DNA of 64,000 nucleotides from Pseudoips prasinana. Its lineage: Eukaryota; Arthropoda; Insecta; Lepidoptera; Nolidae. The position numbers and the translations under genes were made by a program. Positions 33,501-41,700 of the stretch are shown piece by piece (within the stretch, counting starts at the first letter, position 1; each line of letters starts with the position of its first letter). A model generated the notes under the pieces. That model was not told where the DNA came from and did no database searches. It saw nothing but the letters and a program-made list of their open reading frames with translations. The DNA lies in contig OX621247.1 in assembly GCA_951640165.1 (NCBI GenBank), positions 25,890,001 through 25,954,000 of the forward strand, given 5' to 3'.

Positions 33501-34079
33501 GTAGCTGACCTTCTTAGAGCTTTGGCAGTATTAGAAACTGCTGCTCAAGGTTCTTCTAACACTCTAGGTGAGCCACCTAGCTTGCTAGATTTTATGACTG
33601 ACCCCACTGCTATTTCATCTGGAAGGCGTGGTTCCATTAGACCAGACTTTGGTTATTCTTCTTCATTAAACATGGATAGCCACGAAGATAAGAGGCGTAC
33701 GGATGAGTCCGGACCCAGGCGTAGAAGAGTGTCTGCTAGAGCTGCAGCTCCTCAGTTTACTCCTACTTTGGCAACTGTAGTCGCTGGAGCAGAGTTACAG
33801 ATACCGACAGCAATTGCGGCTAGAGAAAATCGTATGACGATGTTGCAGCAACCGCCTCCTCCTTATTCAGAAACTGCTGTGGAAGAAGATGCACCTAAAC
33901 TGCGGATGCGTAGATACTCGCCCGCCCCTGCAGATGCTGGTCGATCAAGCACAGGCCCAGTGCCGAGATTATTCTCACGCATGCGCAAAGAGAGTGGTAA
34001 TAACGAAGAAGGGGATTCTAGACGTTGTAGTTTAACAGATATAGTTGTTGACAGTTTTAAAGACAAAGATAAAACGTAA
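27382..34079 (+). CDS. Ork1: Two-pore-domain potassium leak channel, Ork1-like (exons at 27382-27561, 29407-29528, 29837-30077, 31324-31586, 31908-34079; 5' exon missing)
   Basis: The five spliced exons give 991 residues and a stop. Visible order: extracellular cap region (residues 1-45), first pore loop with filter T58-I-G-Y-G62, membrane helix 2 (about 70-98), helix 3 (about 130-153), second pore loop with filter T172-I-G-F-G176, helix 4 (about 192-217), then a ~770-residue cytoplasmic tail. Two pore loops with TIGYG/TIGFG define the K2P family. The tail resembles Drosophila Ork1: the segment after PVYVDATPPLYRS, an SDTDL..DKEKTF block, and a late VLENTSVADLLRAL block. Role by family knowledge: dimeric background K+ channel of the plasma membrane that sets resting potential. 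All introns have GT-AG ends and the reading phase is kept across every junction. The N-terminal exon(s) with helix 1 are not seen. The tail carries a repeated phospho-site-like motif array. The neighbour downstream, IP3K, is convergent. Family call is very sure; orthology to Ork1 fairly sure. Confidence 0.95.
27562..28248. other. Ork1 intron, unassigned
   Basis: Intronic sequence. The open frames at 27593-27913 and 27965-28183 (minus) lack family features. Confidence 0.5.
28249..28376. repeat. Two adjacent inverted repeats in Ork1 intron
   Basis: 28249-28276/28293-28320 (28-bp arms, TGTAGTAAATTGGC core) and 28323-28343/28356-28376 (perfect 21-bp arms, AAAAGGACACAACTT). Confidence 0.88.
28377..29406. 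other. Ork1 intron, unassigned
   Basis: AT-rich. 29030-29200 shares scattered similarity (TTTTTAGCCAATACT, AAAGTTACCC) with 4835-5010, suggesting an old repeat of unknown class. Confidence 0.35.
29407..29528 (+). CDS. Ork1: Ork1 exon b: rest of pore loop 1 and membrane helix 2
   Basis: 122 nt between a GTTTTATGTTTTCAG acceptor and a GTAAAT donor. It completes the filter (G-Y-G) and codes for NLAPTTHLGRILMIFYG, then FGIPINGILLANLGEYFGMQ, the conserved end of helix 2 in K2P channels. It ends on a codon boundary. Confidence 0.94.
29670..29796. repeat. 55-bp inverted repeat in Ork1 intron
   Basis: Arms 29670-29724 and 29742-29796 (GGAATCAGCTTAGTTCCAAA) match almost throughout, spacer 17 nt. Ends 40 bp before the exon at 29837. 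Confidence 0.92.
29837..30077 (+). CDS. Ork1: Ork1 exon c: intracellular loop, helix 3, second pore loop
   Basis: 241 nt between a CCCAATTTCAG acceptor and a GTACG donor. It codes for the basic M2-M3 loop (YRKYKKRNVKR), hydrophobic helix 3 (ILYLIPGFLLFIFLPACIF) and the second pore helix and filter (YYAFVTLTTIGFGDLVA). It ends with one base of a split glycine codon completed by the next exon. Confidence 0.95.
30417..30779 (+). mobile_element. SINE A, copy 4, in Ork1 intron
   Basis: GCCTCGTTGGTCTAGCGGTA head, GGTTCAAATCCCGGG B-box, typical body and TTCGGCTAGGAGGACATTAT end with an (ATT)n tail. It lies between the exons at 30077 and 31324. Confidence 0.85.
30761..30873. repeat. Perfect 55-bp inverted repeat with 3-nt loop
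   Basis: 30761-30815 and 30819-30873 are exact reverse complements around CCC. The left arm starts in the (ATT)n tail of SINE A copy 4. Confidence 0.95.
30880..31150 (+). mobile_element. Diverged SINE A body, copy 5
   Basis: TTCTCAGTATTAGCCCGGAA, ATTCGGATTATTACAGTGAA and GTTCCGCGCAGATGGCTGGT follow the SINE A body with many changes; the tRNA-like head is absent. Confidence 0.6.
31324..31586 (+). CDS. Ork1: Ork1 exon d: membrane helix 4 and start of C-terminal tail
   Basis: 263 nt after a polypyrimidine-rich TTTATATTTTTCAG acceptor, ending at a GTAAG donor. It codes for helix 4 (YQIFLIVWITFGLGYIVMLL) and a helical juxtamembrane segment rich in basic residues (KIEQKFAYQFKNTQNKI, KDLSALRKIINEANLLKIK). 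In K2P channels this proximal tail region takes part in gating; that role here is inferred from the family. Confidence 0.94.
31908..34079 (+). CDS. Ork1: Ork1 exon e: large C-terminal tail with repeat array and stop
   Basis: 2172 nt, one uninterrupted 723-codon tail plus TAA at 34077-34079. It opens with PVYVDATPPLYRSASCPIFT. Residues about 500-775 (numbered on the five-exon protein) hold 8 clear copies of a basic/S-[IL]-F-P-[ST]-F motif and 2-3 decayed ones, separated by acidic linkers. Later come VLENTSVADLLRALAVLE, resembling the Drosophila Ork1 tail, and a low-complexity proline/arginine end. No membrane segments. Most of the tail is predicted disordered by composition. Confidence 0.93.
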   Translation, partial: PVYVDATPPLYRSASCPIFTYDVEPRGPVYKRKRANSENIQLSAKDMLRIQSDTDLLGIDKEKTFTASAIVKPAELLARVVNVLGGFEQQQQAQKDKGVHLFDDEHILANEKPPMFSIGQQFINNNPQRTRAYSVTVPNYRKESVPEENHEYTWANGESAEKFRREANIRSGKLSLPSKVENTPTQNIITRFFQRKSSSSENPAEYIKNSMKDKIAGSQAYNENVKENSKPRRGSIFPSFSFGSDDKNDAEAYKERTKKGRHSIFPSFDFHEEDDGYLANAYLERTNKGRHSIFPTFDFSEDEDAATSRAYQQKPKRHSIFPTFDFSEDEDAKAYKDRTKTGRHSIFPTFDFSDNDDDTERYRENTKRGRRSIFPSFNFSGLTSNDEDTVDEDEVQKYQNRTKKGRLSLFPTFGRSKKNDDDVMPESSDELVDYKNKTQTGRSSLFPSFGKQRKNSSPNESSGDLESSIKQFNSQSRQGRNRSYEEPGQVSSDLERYKNKTRHGRRSLFDPDVNITSLPENEQVEVLENTSVADLLRALAVLETAAQGSSNTLGEPPSLLDFMTDPTAISSGRRGSIRPDFGYSSSLNMDSHEDKRRTDESGPRRRRVSARAAAPQFTPTLATVVAGAELQIPTAIAARENRMTMLQQPPPPYSETAVEEDAPKLRMRRYSPAPADAGRSSTGPVPRLFSRMRKESGNNEEGDSRRCSLTDIVVDSFKDKDKT
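32597..33440 (+). repeat. Ork1: Coding repeat array in Ork1 tail (R-x-S-[IL]-F-P motifs)
   Basis: In-frame repeats of about 25-35 residues. Core copies: PRRGSIFPSFSF, KGRHSIFPSFDF, KGRHSIFPTFDF, PKRHSIFPTFDF, TGRHSIFPTFDF, RGRRSIFPSFNF, KGRLSLFPTFGR, TGRSSLFPSFGK, then the eroded QGRNRSYEE and HGRRSLFDPD; a stray GRRGSIRPDF lies further on. Each is preceded by Y-x-x-[RK]-T-K and most are followed by an acidic run such as SEDEDA. R-x-S / R-R-x-S matches basophilic kinase consensus sites; phosphorylation is inferred. Confidence 0.9.
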
Positions 34080-34586
34080 CCCATATGTGCCTTTTAGTGA
34101 AATTTAGATAAGTATTTATTTAATGATTAATGTAAGTTAGGATTTAAGTAAGTGATAAATATAAGCCGTCCAATATTGACACTTGTTTTATTATACCTTT
34201 GTTTCCTATCATCAAACTACCAGTTATTATTAGAATCTGGACGATTGGGGTCATACCCTGTGATGAGTCTCATCAAGGCTAAATGTAATTTTCGATAGAA
34301 AAAGCTGTATATAAGGAGCCGTATGCGTATGTTTTCTGGATAACGATTCTCAGAACTCTTTTGGATACGCAAGACATTTTAGGTTGTTTTATTGTTAACT
34401 GCTTGTTGAGAATGGTTAAAAGATTAAGTAATACCAAAGAGATTCAATGCACTGACAAATTCTTTGGTAAAAAACGTAGATTATTTTGTGAGTGTAGTTT
34501 GTTGAAAATCATCCCTCGTGGCTCTAAACGCATTTAAAGCCGTTATTTCTGGTTCGGGAAGATCTTATTCAGAAGCCTAACAGAAT
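34080..34586 (+). other. Ork1 3' flank
   Basis: Follows the Ork1 stop. No canonical AATAAA is seen close to the stop; GATAAA at about 34153 is a weak variant. The rest is unique AT-rich sequence up to a MITE. The 3' UTR end cannot be set from sequence alone. Confidence 0.5.
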
Positions 34587-34832
34587 CAGGGGCTCTAACG
34601 GCTAAGTCGCCGAACATCGATTTCTTGGATGGCGTTCAAATAAATAAAGGTTAAAAATGACTTAATCAATCGTTGAATCGGCTTCAACGTTGACAATCAA
34701 TTCCGGACCATTTATAACGTCACATGTGATCATGGAAGCCGATTTAACGATTTATTAAGTCATTTTTAACCTATATTTATTTGAACGCCATTTAAAAAAT
34801 CGATGTTCGGTGACTTAGCCGGTAGAGCCCCA
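34587..34832. mobile_element. Long-arm MITE beta, copy 2
   Basis: GGCTAAGTCGCCGAACATCG at the left is mirrored by CGATGTTCGGTGACTTAGCC at the right; the inner arms AAAAATGACTTAATC/GATTTATTAAGTCATTTTT also pair. About 510 bp downstream of the Ork1 stop. Confidence 0.82.
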
Positions 34833-35007
34833 GATACCCCGACTAACGAACTTGGTTACTGCTTCCTTATGGGATCCAAGGTCAGTCACTCGATTCATTC
34901 TGGTAGCTAGCCTCGACTGGTTAAATAGAGACCTACGTGGTAAGCCTATTGTCATTCTAACCAGGTTAGCGGGATAGCAATCGTTGTTAAGACATACGTG
35001 CACTACA

Positions 35008-35194
35008 TTTTTTAGACAACGCCCGCACTCTATTCCCTATGTCGCGGGGTACTTTACAAACATATAATAGACTACACAAATTACATCCGGACTCAGAACA
35101 ACTATTTATAGGTCACACAAACAGTTGTCCGGAGTGGGACTCGAACCCGCGACACGAAGCGGTGAGTCGACTGTCTTAGCCGCTGCGCCACACC
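35008..35194 (-). mobile_element. SINE J, copy 4
   Basis: Reverse of the J head (GGTGTGGCGCAGCGGCTAAG) and GGGTTCGAGTCCCACTCC; full body to GTGCGGGCGTTGTCT. Confidence 0.8.
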
Positions 35195-35410
35195 AAAACT
35201 TACCTGATGATGTAGCCCTTCACGGTCCCACTCCAGGAACCACCCCTCACACTGACCTAGTATGAGTGTAGTTGAGACTTCACATGCCATCAAGAACTTA
35301 ACTCATGAATGTTAACTCTCGATGTTTTCCTTCGTCGTTTTAAGTACAGGATAATTAATTGAATGAACGTGAATATGTGAATTCTAAAAGACAGTAGTGT
35401 GTGCCTTGGG

Positions 35411-35526
35411 TTTTTTTAAAGACAATGCCCGCACTAGGGTATCTAATCCCTATGTCGGGGGGTAGTTGTCCAGCGCGGGACTCGAACCCGCGACACGAAG
35501 CGGCGAGGCGACCACTTACACCACAG
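35411..35526 (-). mobile_element. SINE J, copy 5 (internal deletion)
   Basis: Head and extreme 3' end are present but about 75 bp of body are missing at GGGGGGTAGTTGTCC. Confidence 0.75.
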
Positions 35527-35655
35527 TCTAACGGTTTCACCACTAAGCTATCTTACAAAGTATACTCCTATATAAAGTGAGCCTCAACCTATACTTTATT
35601 GCTCTATGCTATAGATTGCTCTATGACACGTAACTATAAGTTAATACTAGTTTAT

Positions 35656-36306
35656 ATAAAGATGGATGTTATTATTTTGAACATATCGCTGCGTTTACAA
35701 TTGACAATGCAATTTATGCAACTTAACTATGTATTTTCTGAACAATAAAGATTATTATTAACGACAAGTCAAATAAGCTATTACTAGGTGGCGCTAGTGC
35801 TGATATAGATAGCGATTTGTTAAAGCAGAGCAGCTCAAACTGGTCAAATGGGATACGTGTCATAGAGCAAACTAATACCATCCATCTTTATGTATTATAT
35901 ACTTATAGCTGTTTAAATTAACTTATAGCTGTTTAAATAAAGATGGATTTTATTAGTTTGAAACATATCGCTGTGATTACGTCCAATACAAGAACGATAG
36001 ATCAAATAAGCTAAAGATTAACACTTTCTATCACTAGATGGCGCTAATGCTGAAATAGATCGCGACATATTAAAGCAGAGCAGCTTAATCTGCTCATCTG
36101 GGATACGTGTCATAGAGCAAGTTATACCATAGAGCAAACTAATATCATCCATCTCTATGTAAACTTACAGAATAAAGATGGATTTTATTAGTTAGTTGGA
36201 AACATATCGCTGCGATTACGAACAATACTATGAACGATAAATCAAAAGCTAAAGTTAACATTATCTATCACTAGATGGCGCCAGTGTTGCAATAGATCGT
36301 GTTATG
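35656..36306. mobile_element. MITE gamma, three head-to-tail copies
   Basis: Copies at 35656-35891, 35937-36158 and 36172-36306 (truncated). Terminal inverted repeats ATAAAGATGGAT and ATCCATCTTTAT; all share TAGATGGCGC (first copy TAGGTGGCGC) and AAAGCAGAGCAGC. A 20-bp direct duplication (ACTTATAGCTGTTTAAATTA) separates copies 1 and 2. Confidence 0.8.
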
Positions 36307-36496
36307 GTTGCGTTATCACTGCTTACCAAAGACAATTGTTAGATCAATATAGGTAATAGTTCAGCACTAGACGTGGTTTTACTATGTATCTACCTAACCC
36401 TTCTAGTAAATCTGAGGTCAGCGGACCACTGAATTAGCAGCTTGATAAACAATTAAACACGTTTTGTATCTATGTCTCACCAGACACAAAACCGAA

Positions 36497-36801
36497 TCTA
36501 TACATATAATAAAATCGTAGGAAAGTCAAAACTGTACATTGAATATTTTTAAAAAAAGATACTTGGGGCTTGATCTACAATTGATATAGAAGCCAAAAAT
36601 ATATTTTTTTGAATTTTTGTCTGTATGTATGTCCGGGTTAAACTCAAAAAGTGCTGCATGGATTTACTTCAAATTTTGCATGAATATTACTAAGAGGACG
36701 GGTCAACATATAGGCTACATATTATCACGCTATCACCTACGGGGGAGGAGCTGTGATAATTTATAAAAGTTAACGCGGGTAAAACCGCGGGGCACAGCTA
36801 G
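36497..36801 (+). mobile_element. Helitron-like type G, intact ends
   Basis: Starts TCTATACATATAATAAAATC after an A and ends CACAGCTAG before a T, preceded by the GCGGGTAAAACCGC hairpin. The most complete type G copy here. Confidence 0.85.
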
Positions 36802-36837
36802 TGTTAAATAAATCACGATAGATATTTTAATAATAAA

Positions 36838-37081
36838 TCCTGTGACATTATTTACATAGGTCATCTGATCCTAAGCTAAAGCAGAGTTTTTACTATGGAA
36901 ACTGATAAACTACATGTTCTACCATTCTTTTGTTTTTTGTAAATACATACTTAGGTATATAGATAATAATACCCAGACTCAAGACAAACAGACATGTTCA
37001 TGCACACAAATATCTGTCCTGGGTGGGAATGGAACCCACGACCTGCGACGGGAAAAGCATGTATCTACCAACCATGCCAAA
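36838..37081 (-). mobile_element. SINE B, copy 2
   Basis: Reverse of GGTTGGTAGATACATGC head, GGGTTCCATTCCCACCC T-arm region, CAAATATTTG-like centre and TGTAAATAATGTCAC end. Confidence 0.78.
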
Positions 37082-38219
37082 CGATCCGTCAAGTTCTTAG
37101 CTATGTATGTCTAAAGAAAATTCGTTGCCAATTTAGATGTTACAGCTATTTATCTGATTCAATTCAAGGTGCTTTTGCTATTTCCTGTTAATTTCAACAA
37201 TATAAAACATGAAAAAAATAAAAATCACATGTCATTGGAGACAAAATATGTGAATCGAATTGTGATGACTTTGGAGACAAAATATGTGAATCGAATTGTG
37301 ATGACTATACAATCTTGTCTGTTCCATATTCTGAGCGAAATAAATATTACTTACTTACATGATATTTAAAAAGAAAACACAAAAACTGTATGACATTATG
37401 TTTATTTAGTACCTTCAGATGGGTCCTTAGGTTTAGACTAAGGATATTTTATAAAGATTTATTTTATCTAGTCATTACACTAATATAGTGTACTTAAAGC
37501 AATATAAATAACTAAATGATATAATTGTTACTGGTTTATGAGATAATACAGTACCTATTATTTTATCAGGAGTCATGATAAAAGTATTTTCATTAAGTTC
37601 TTGAGAACTTATTTATTCTTATTATTTCAGTTCTTTTGTAGTTACTATTTTGTTCTTCATTTGATCAGATCTTTTGATTTGGGTCATTATCAACCTTCCG
37701 GTCAAATTCCCCTCATGCCAGTCTCTCTAGTATATTTATTCACTCCCCACTGTCTTGTTATCCGCCAGCCGGAGACCTGTGGCATTATGTGACCTCCGAA
37801 GAATTGGTATATACTACTACGAGCTGTCTTTCTGACTCTGATCTGCTACAATTAATGTTTTCTCCTAGAAAACTTTTGGCCTGAGCTGGGAAACACACTC
37901 CCGTTTATCCAATGTGATAGTCGTCAATGTAAATCAATAGGTAGGCAAAATAATCTAATATTAAAATTATAATTTAAACAAAAACATAAACACTATTGGT
38001 GGTGCCCAAACCTAAAACTATATTGAGTATTTTAAACATAACAGTAATACGAAGTAATTTATAATACTATTGATTATTTACAAAAAAATAATATAACAAA
38101 TATAGGTACGTAGTCGTGAAAGCATACGATTGTAACAATCGTATGAACCGACATGTTTGTGCGAGGCCCAAAGGCGACTAGCCCCTCGTTATCAACTTAA
38201 GATCATTTAGTCATTATCG
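37082..38219. other. Intergenic between the convergent genes
   Basis: Holds a 36-bp tandem duplication at 37235-37305 (TTGGAGACAAAATATGTGAA units). The rest is unassigned AT-rich sequence. Confidence 0.55.
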
Positions 38220-38225
38220 TTTATT
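38220..38225 (-). terminator. Candidate poly(A) signal for IP3K
   Basis: AATAAA on the minus strand, 167 nt beyond the IP3K stop. A small perfect palindrome (CATACGATTG / CAATCGTATG) follows at about 38123-38145. It is the first canonical signal after the stop, but AATAAA is common in AT-rich DNA. Confidence 0.4.
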
Positions 38226-38391
38226 CATTGTTTGCTACACCTAACAACAATGAACCTTTAGGTCGCCATTTCGACGTCGCATAAACAAGCCATCAGATCT
38301 CTAACCTCAGTATTTCTACTGAAAAACACTTAACAGTACAACATCACAGTGCACAGTCAATCTCACGAGAAAGTTCTCAAGTCAAGATACC

Positions 38392-38739
38392 TCAAGTATC
38401 GAAGCTATCTTTACAAACGTTTTTATCTATACTAACGTTATCATAGCACTGATCTATATTTCCATTATCATCTTGGATTAGAGATTCAAAGATTGATATT
38501 AAATTGTTTAAACCGATGAGGTATCCGTCTTCATGGTTTCCTACTTTCCAGGCGGAATTGTGATCGATATTGATATTATCTGGAACTGGGACAGTCTTGG
38601 CGAAGTCTATCATCCAGATAGAAGCCCGTTTCTTGTCGTGGACGAAGAGTAAGGAGCTGCCGATGAGTTCATGGTTCCTGAAGAACTGGGACTCTTGTAG
38701 TGTTGATCTAATGCTCTTGAGCCTTTCTAAGTGTTTCGG
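38392..38739 (-). CDS. IP3K: IP3K exon 6: C-terminal catalytic lobe and stop
   Basis: 348 nt, 115 codons plus TGA. It has GSSLLFVHD, the catalytic metal-binding motif in IWMIDFAKT, and the C-terminal [15 protein letters not shown] block typical of the family. Acceptor TATTCCGTTACAG. The last ~20 residues (after [10 protein letters not shown]) are not conserved in family members I recall. Confidence 0.96.
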   Translation of the reverse strand, partial: PKHLERLKSIRSTLQESQFFRNHELIGSSLLFVHDKKRASIWMIDFAKTVPVPDNINIDHNSAWKVGNHEDGYLIGLNNLISIFESLIQDDNGNIDQCYDNVSIDKNVCKDSFDT

Positions 38740-41700
38740 CTGTAACGGAAATAATAATAACATAAAAAATAAATAATTTAAAAATAAAATATAAGTTTCA
38801 AGATAGCACTTGCTCTAGGTGAAACTTTACAAACAATGTTTACAAACTTTAATATGATTTTTACGGACACTAAATAAAGTAAAGTAAAACTACAATATTC
38901 TGTACTGAACATCATATTTGTGGGATAATAGAGAGCGGTAATACGTCATGTCCAGATGCTCTCACCGGTAGGAAAGTGATCGGTGAGGCTAAGCTACTAG
39001 GCAAGCGGTCAGTCCATAGATGACTGACCACCAAAAAAGTTTTAAGTTCTGAGCGCGTCCGTGTTTCGTAGAGCACGTTAAGCTGTCGGTCCCAGTTGTA
39101 GTCATTAGACAACAGTCATAAAGCCTTGTCAGAGGCCAACTGGGCGGCTTGAACAACTCTATAAAATAAAATAAAATAAAAAAGGTTTTTATTCACGTAG
39201 ACTTTAAAAAAGCGCTTGTAAATAGTCAGAACATGTTTGTAGTAATACAGTTATTATTTCTAGTTGCATATTACAGATATTTAGGTATACGGAATGTTAA
39301 AACATTTATACAATTTATTTTATAATAGTAGTGATATTTAGCTAGCTTGTATTAAGGTTATTGTCAAGGAGATTATGTTTAGGTTTAATGATTGAAATTT
39401 ATATTTTACTACATATTGTCTGAATGTTTCTGTCTATATTAAGTAATGAATTCAGTATTATTATTATAACGGACCTTGTGTTTAAAACGACGGTCGCGCT
39501 TTGACACTAGTGGTAACCAATGCCCATACGATTAGTAAGTTAAGGATTATAGGTATCTATATGAGTTACACAGGTGAAGTGAGTGATCTTGTTGCTGATG
39601 CGATATTTTCCTATTTCGACACATGATTGTAGGTACTGATGTTATCAAACAATGATTGCAAAGAGATGTGTTTTAAGGAGATAAAACCACACATAATTGG
39701 TCCCGGCTTAGATTATGTTTGGTAAGACACAGGAATTAATTAAAATAGTGCGGGAGTAGTCTTAAAAAAAATGAGACCGATAGGAAATGGCAATTTTGCT
39801 GTCGTATTATTTATTTATATAAAATAACTAGCTGTGCCCCGCGGTGTTACTCGCGTTAAATTTTATAAATTTTCTTTGCTATAAACCTCACGGAGCCCGA
39901 GACCTTTCCAACGAATGCAAAAGCCTTGAAATCGGTTCGTGCGTTCTGGAGTTATAGCGTCAGGAAGGAAAACCCGACTTATTTTTATATAGTAGAAGAT
40001 GTGACACTTACCGCGGCATTAGGGAAATTGCTAATAAAGTCCTTGAAAGCTTCAACAATTTGGTCTCTAGTTTTCGTAGTCTTGAAGTCTTTGGAGCTGG
40101 TGCCGTCGGCTTTCTTCACGCCGTCTATTCTGAAGCCAAGAGTAGCAGTGGAACTGATGGTCTCTCGCCAGATCATGTATCTAGGCTTCGTGACACCTTT
40201 ACTCCTGTGCTCTTCATCCGTAGGGGCTTTGGGGTCTATCTGGATCATCTTTTCATACATGTCCTGAAAAATAAAAACAACACTTAGTAACAATATTTGA
40301 AGATTTAACGACTAACGAAGATTGATTAACATTTTTACATTGTACTTATTCCAAATACTATACTATGAAATTGTTTATTTCTGATGGACATCCGGGGTCC
40401 GCCCGGGGTCGTGGGTCCGATTCCTACCCAGGACAGATATTTGTGTGCATGAACATGTCTGCTTGTCCTGAGTCTGGTTGTAATTATCTATATAAGTATT
40501 TACAAAAGAAAAGTAATATCTGTAGTATATGAGCCCCATAGCTCTGTTTAGTTTGGGATCAGATGGTCGTTTGTAAATAATGCCCCAGGATAATATTATT
40601 ATTACTAAAATTATATATAACAAAAAAAAACATTTTATAACTCTATTCACATATTTTTAAGATTTGGTCCTGGCGAACGAATATGAATGAAATTGTAAAT
40701 CTTTTAATTTAAACATTTATATGATAATAAATTGTGATCACACAGTAGACAGCCAATAAGCCACGGTGAAACCTAAAAACTCGTCTAAATTTGGTATAGC
40801 TTTTATAAACATAAAGACTACGGGGAATCTATCGCTATCACTTAGATACTACTCCGACTGATATGTCCACAGTTATATGTGATACTAGCGGCCCGGTACG
40901 TGCTTCGCTACGTATAAGGCAAAGTAATTAAAAAATATATTATTAAGTTCATTTATTCAAACAAAAAAATATCTTTAAATTGCTAAAAGATGTTGATTTT
41001 ACTTTTTTTGATTTTCTCTATGTACAAACCTTCCCTGGACTTCCACGAATAATTCAAGACTAAAATTAGCCAAATCGGTAAAGGCGTTGTTGAGTTATAA
41101 CATTACAACGAAAAGTGGCATTGATTTTTATATATATATAGATAAACCTGTTTTATGAATAAAACAAGCAACCCAAATGTATGTATATAGATAGGTTCAA
41201 AGGGTGAGCCCCACACAGTGAGTTCAAATGGCATAATTTATTTTGTCGACCTAACAGGATTCACCATAGCTTAATTGGCAAATAATTAACCCAGGATACA
41301 TGCAAAAAGGGGTCAAGTAACAGTGGTCGAGTAATGGGATGAGAAGATGACTTGAAACAGATAGCGGGACCATTCTGGATGAGAGTAGCAGGGACAGGAC
41401 CCATTCAGGGCTATTATCTATCAATCAAGCTATAAAAGTTATTATTATGACGGTCACCGTAGCCTAGTTGGTAGTGCTCCTGCTTACGAAGCTGGTGGTC
41501 CTGGGTTCGAATCCCGGTAAGTGCAAATATTTGTGTGATGAGCACGAATATTTGTTTCTGAGTCATGGATGTTTTTTATATGTATATAAGTATTTATCTA
41601 TCTATATAAGTATTGCTTGTACTATGGGTACCAGGCGACGATATCGTCGCCTGGTACCCATAGTACAAGCTTTGCTTAGTTGGGGGCTAGGATGAACTGT

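Noticed and set aside
31974..34079. The 701-codon frame as a stand-alone gene
   Set aside because: It starts at a GTG in mid-exon; the acceptor at 31907 and in-phase join to the K2P exon make it the last exon of Ork1.
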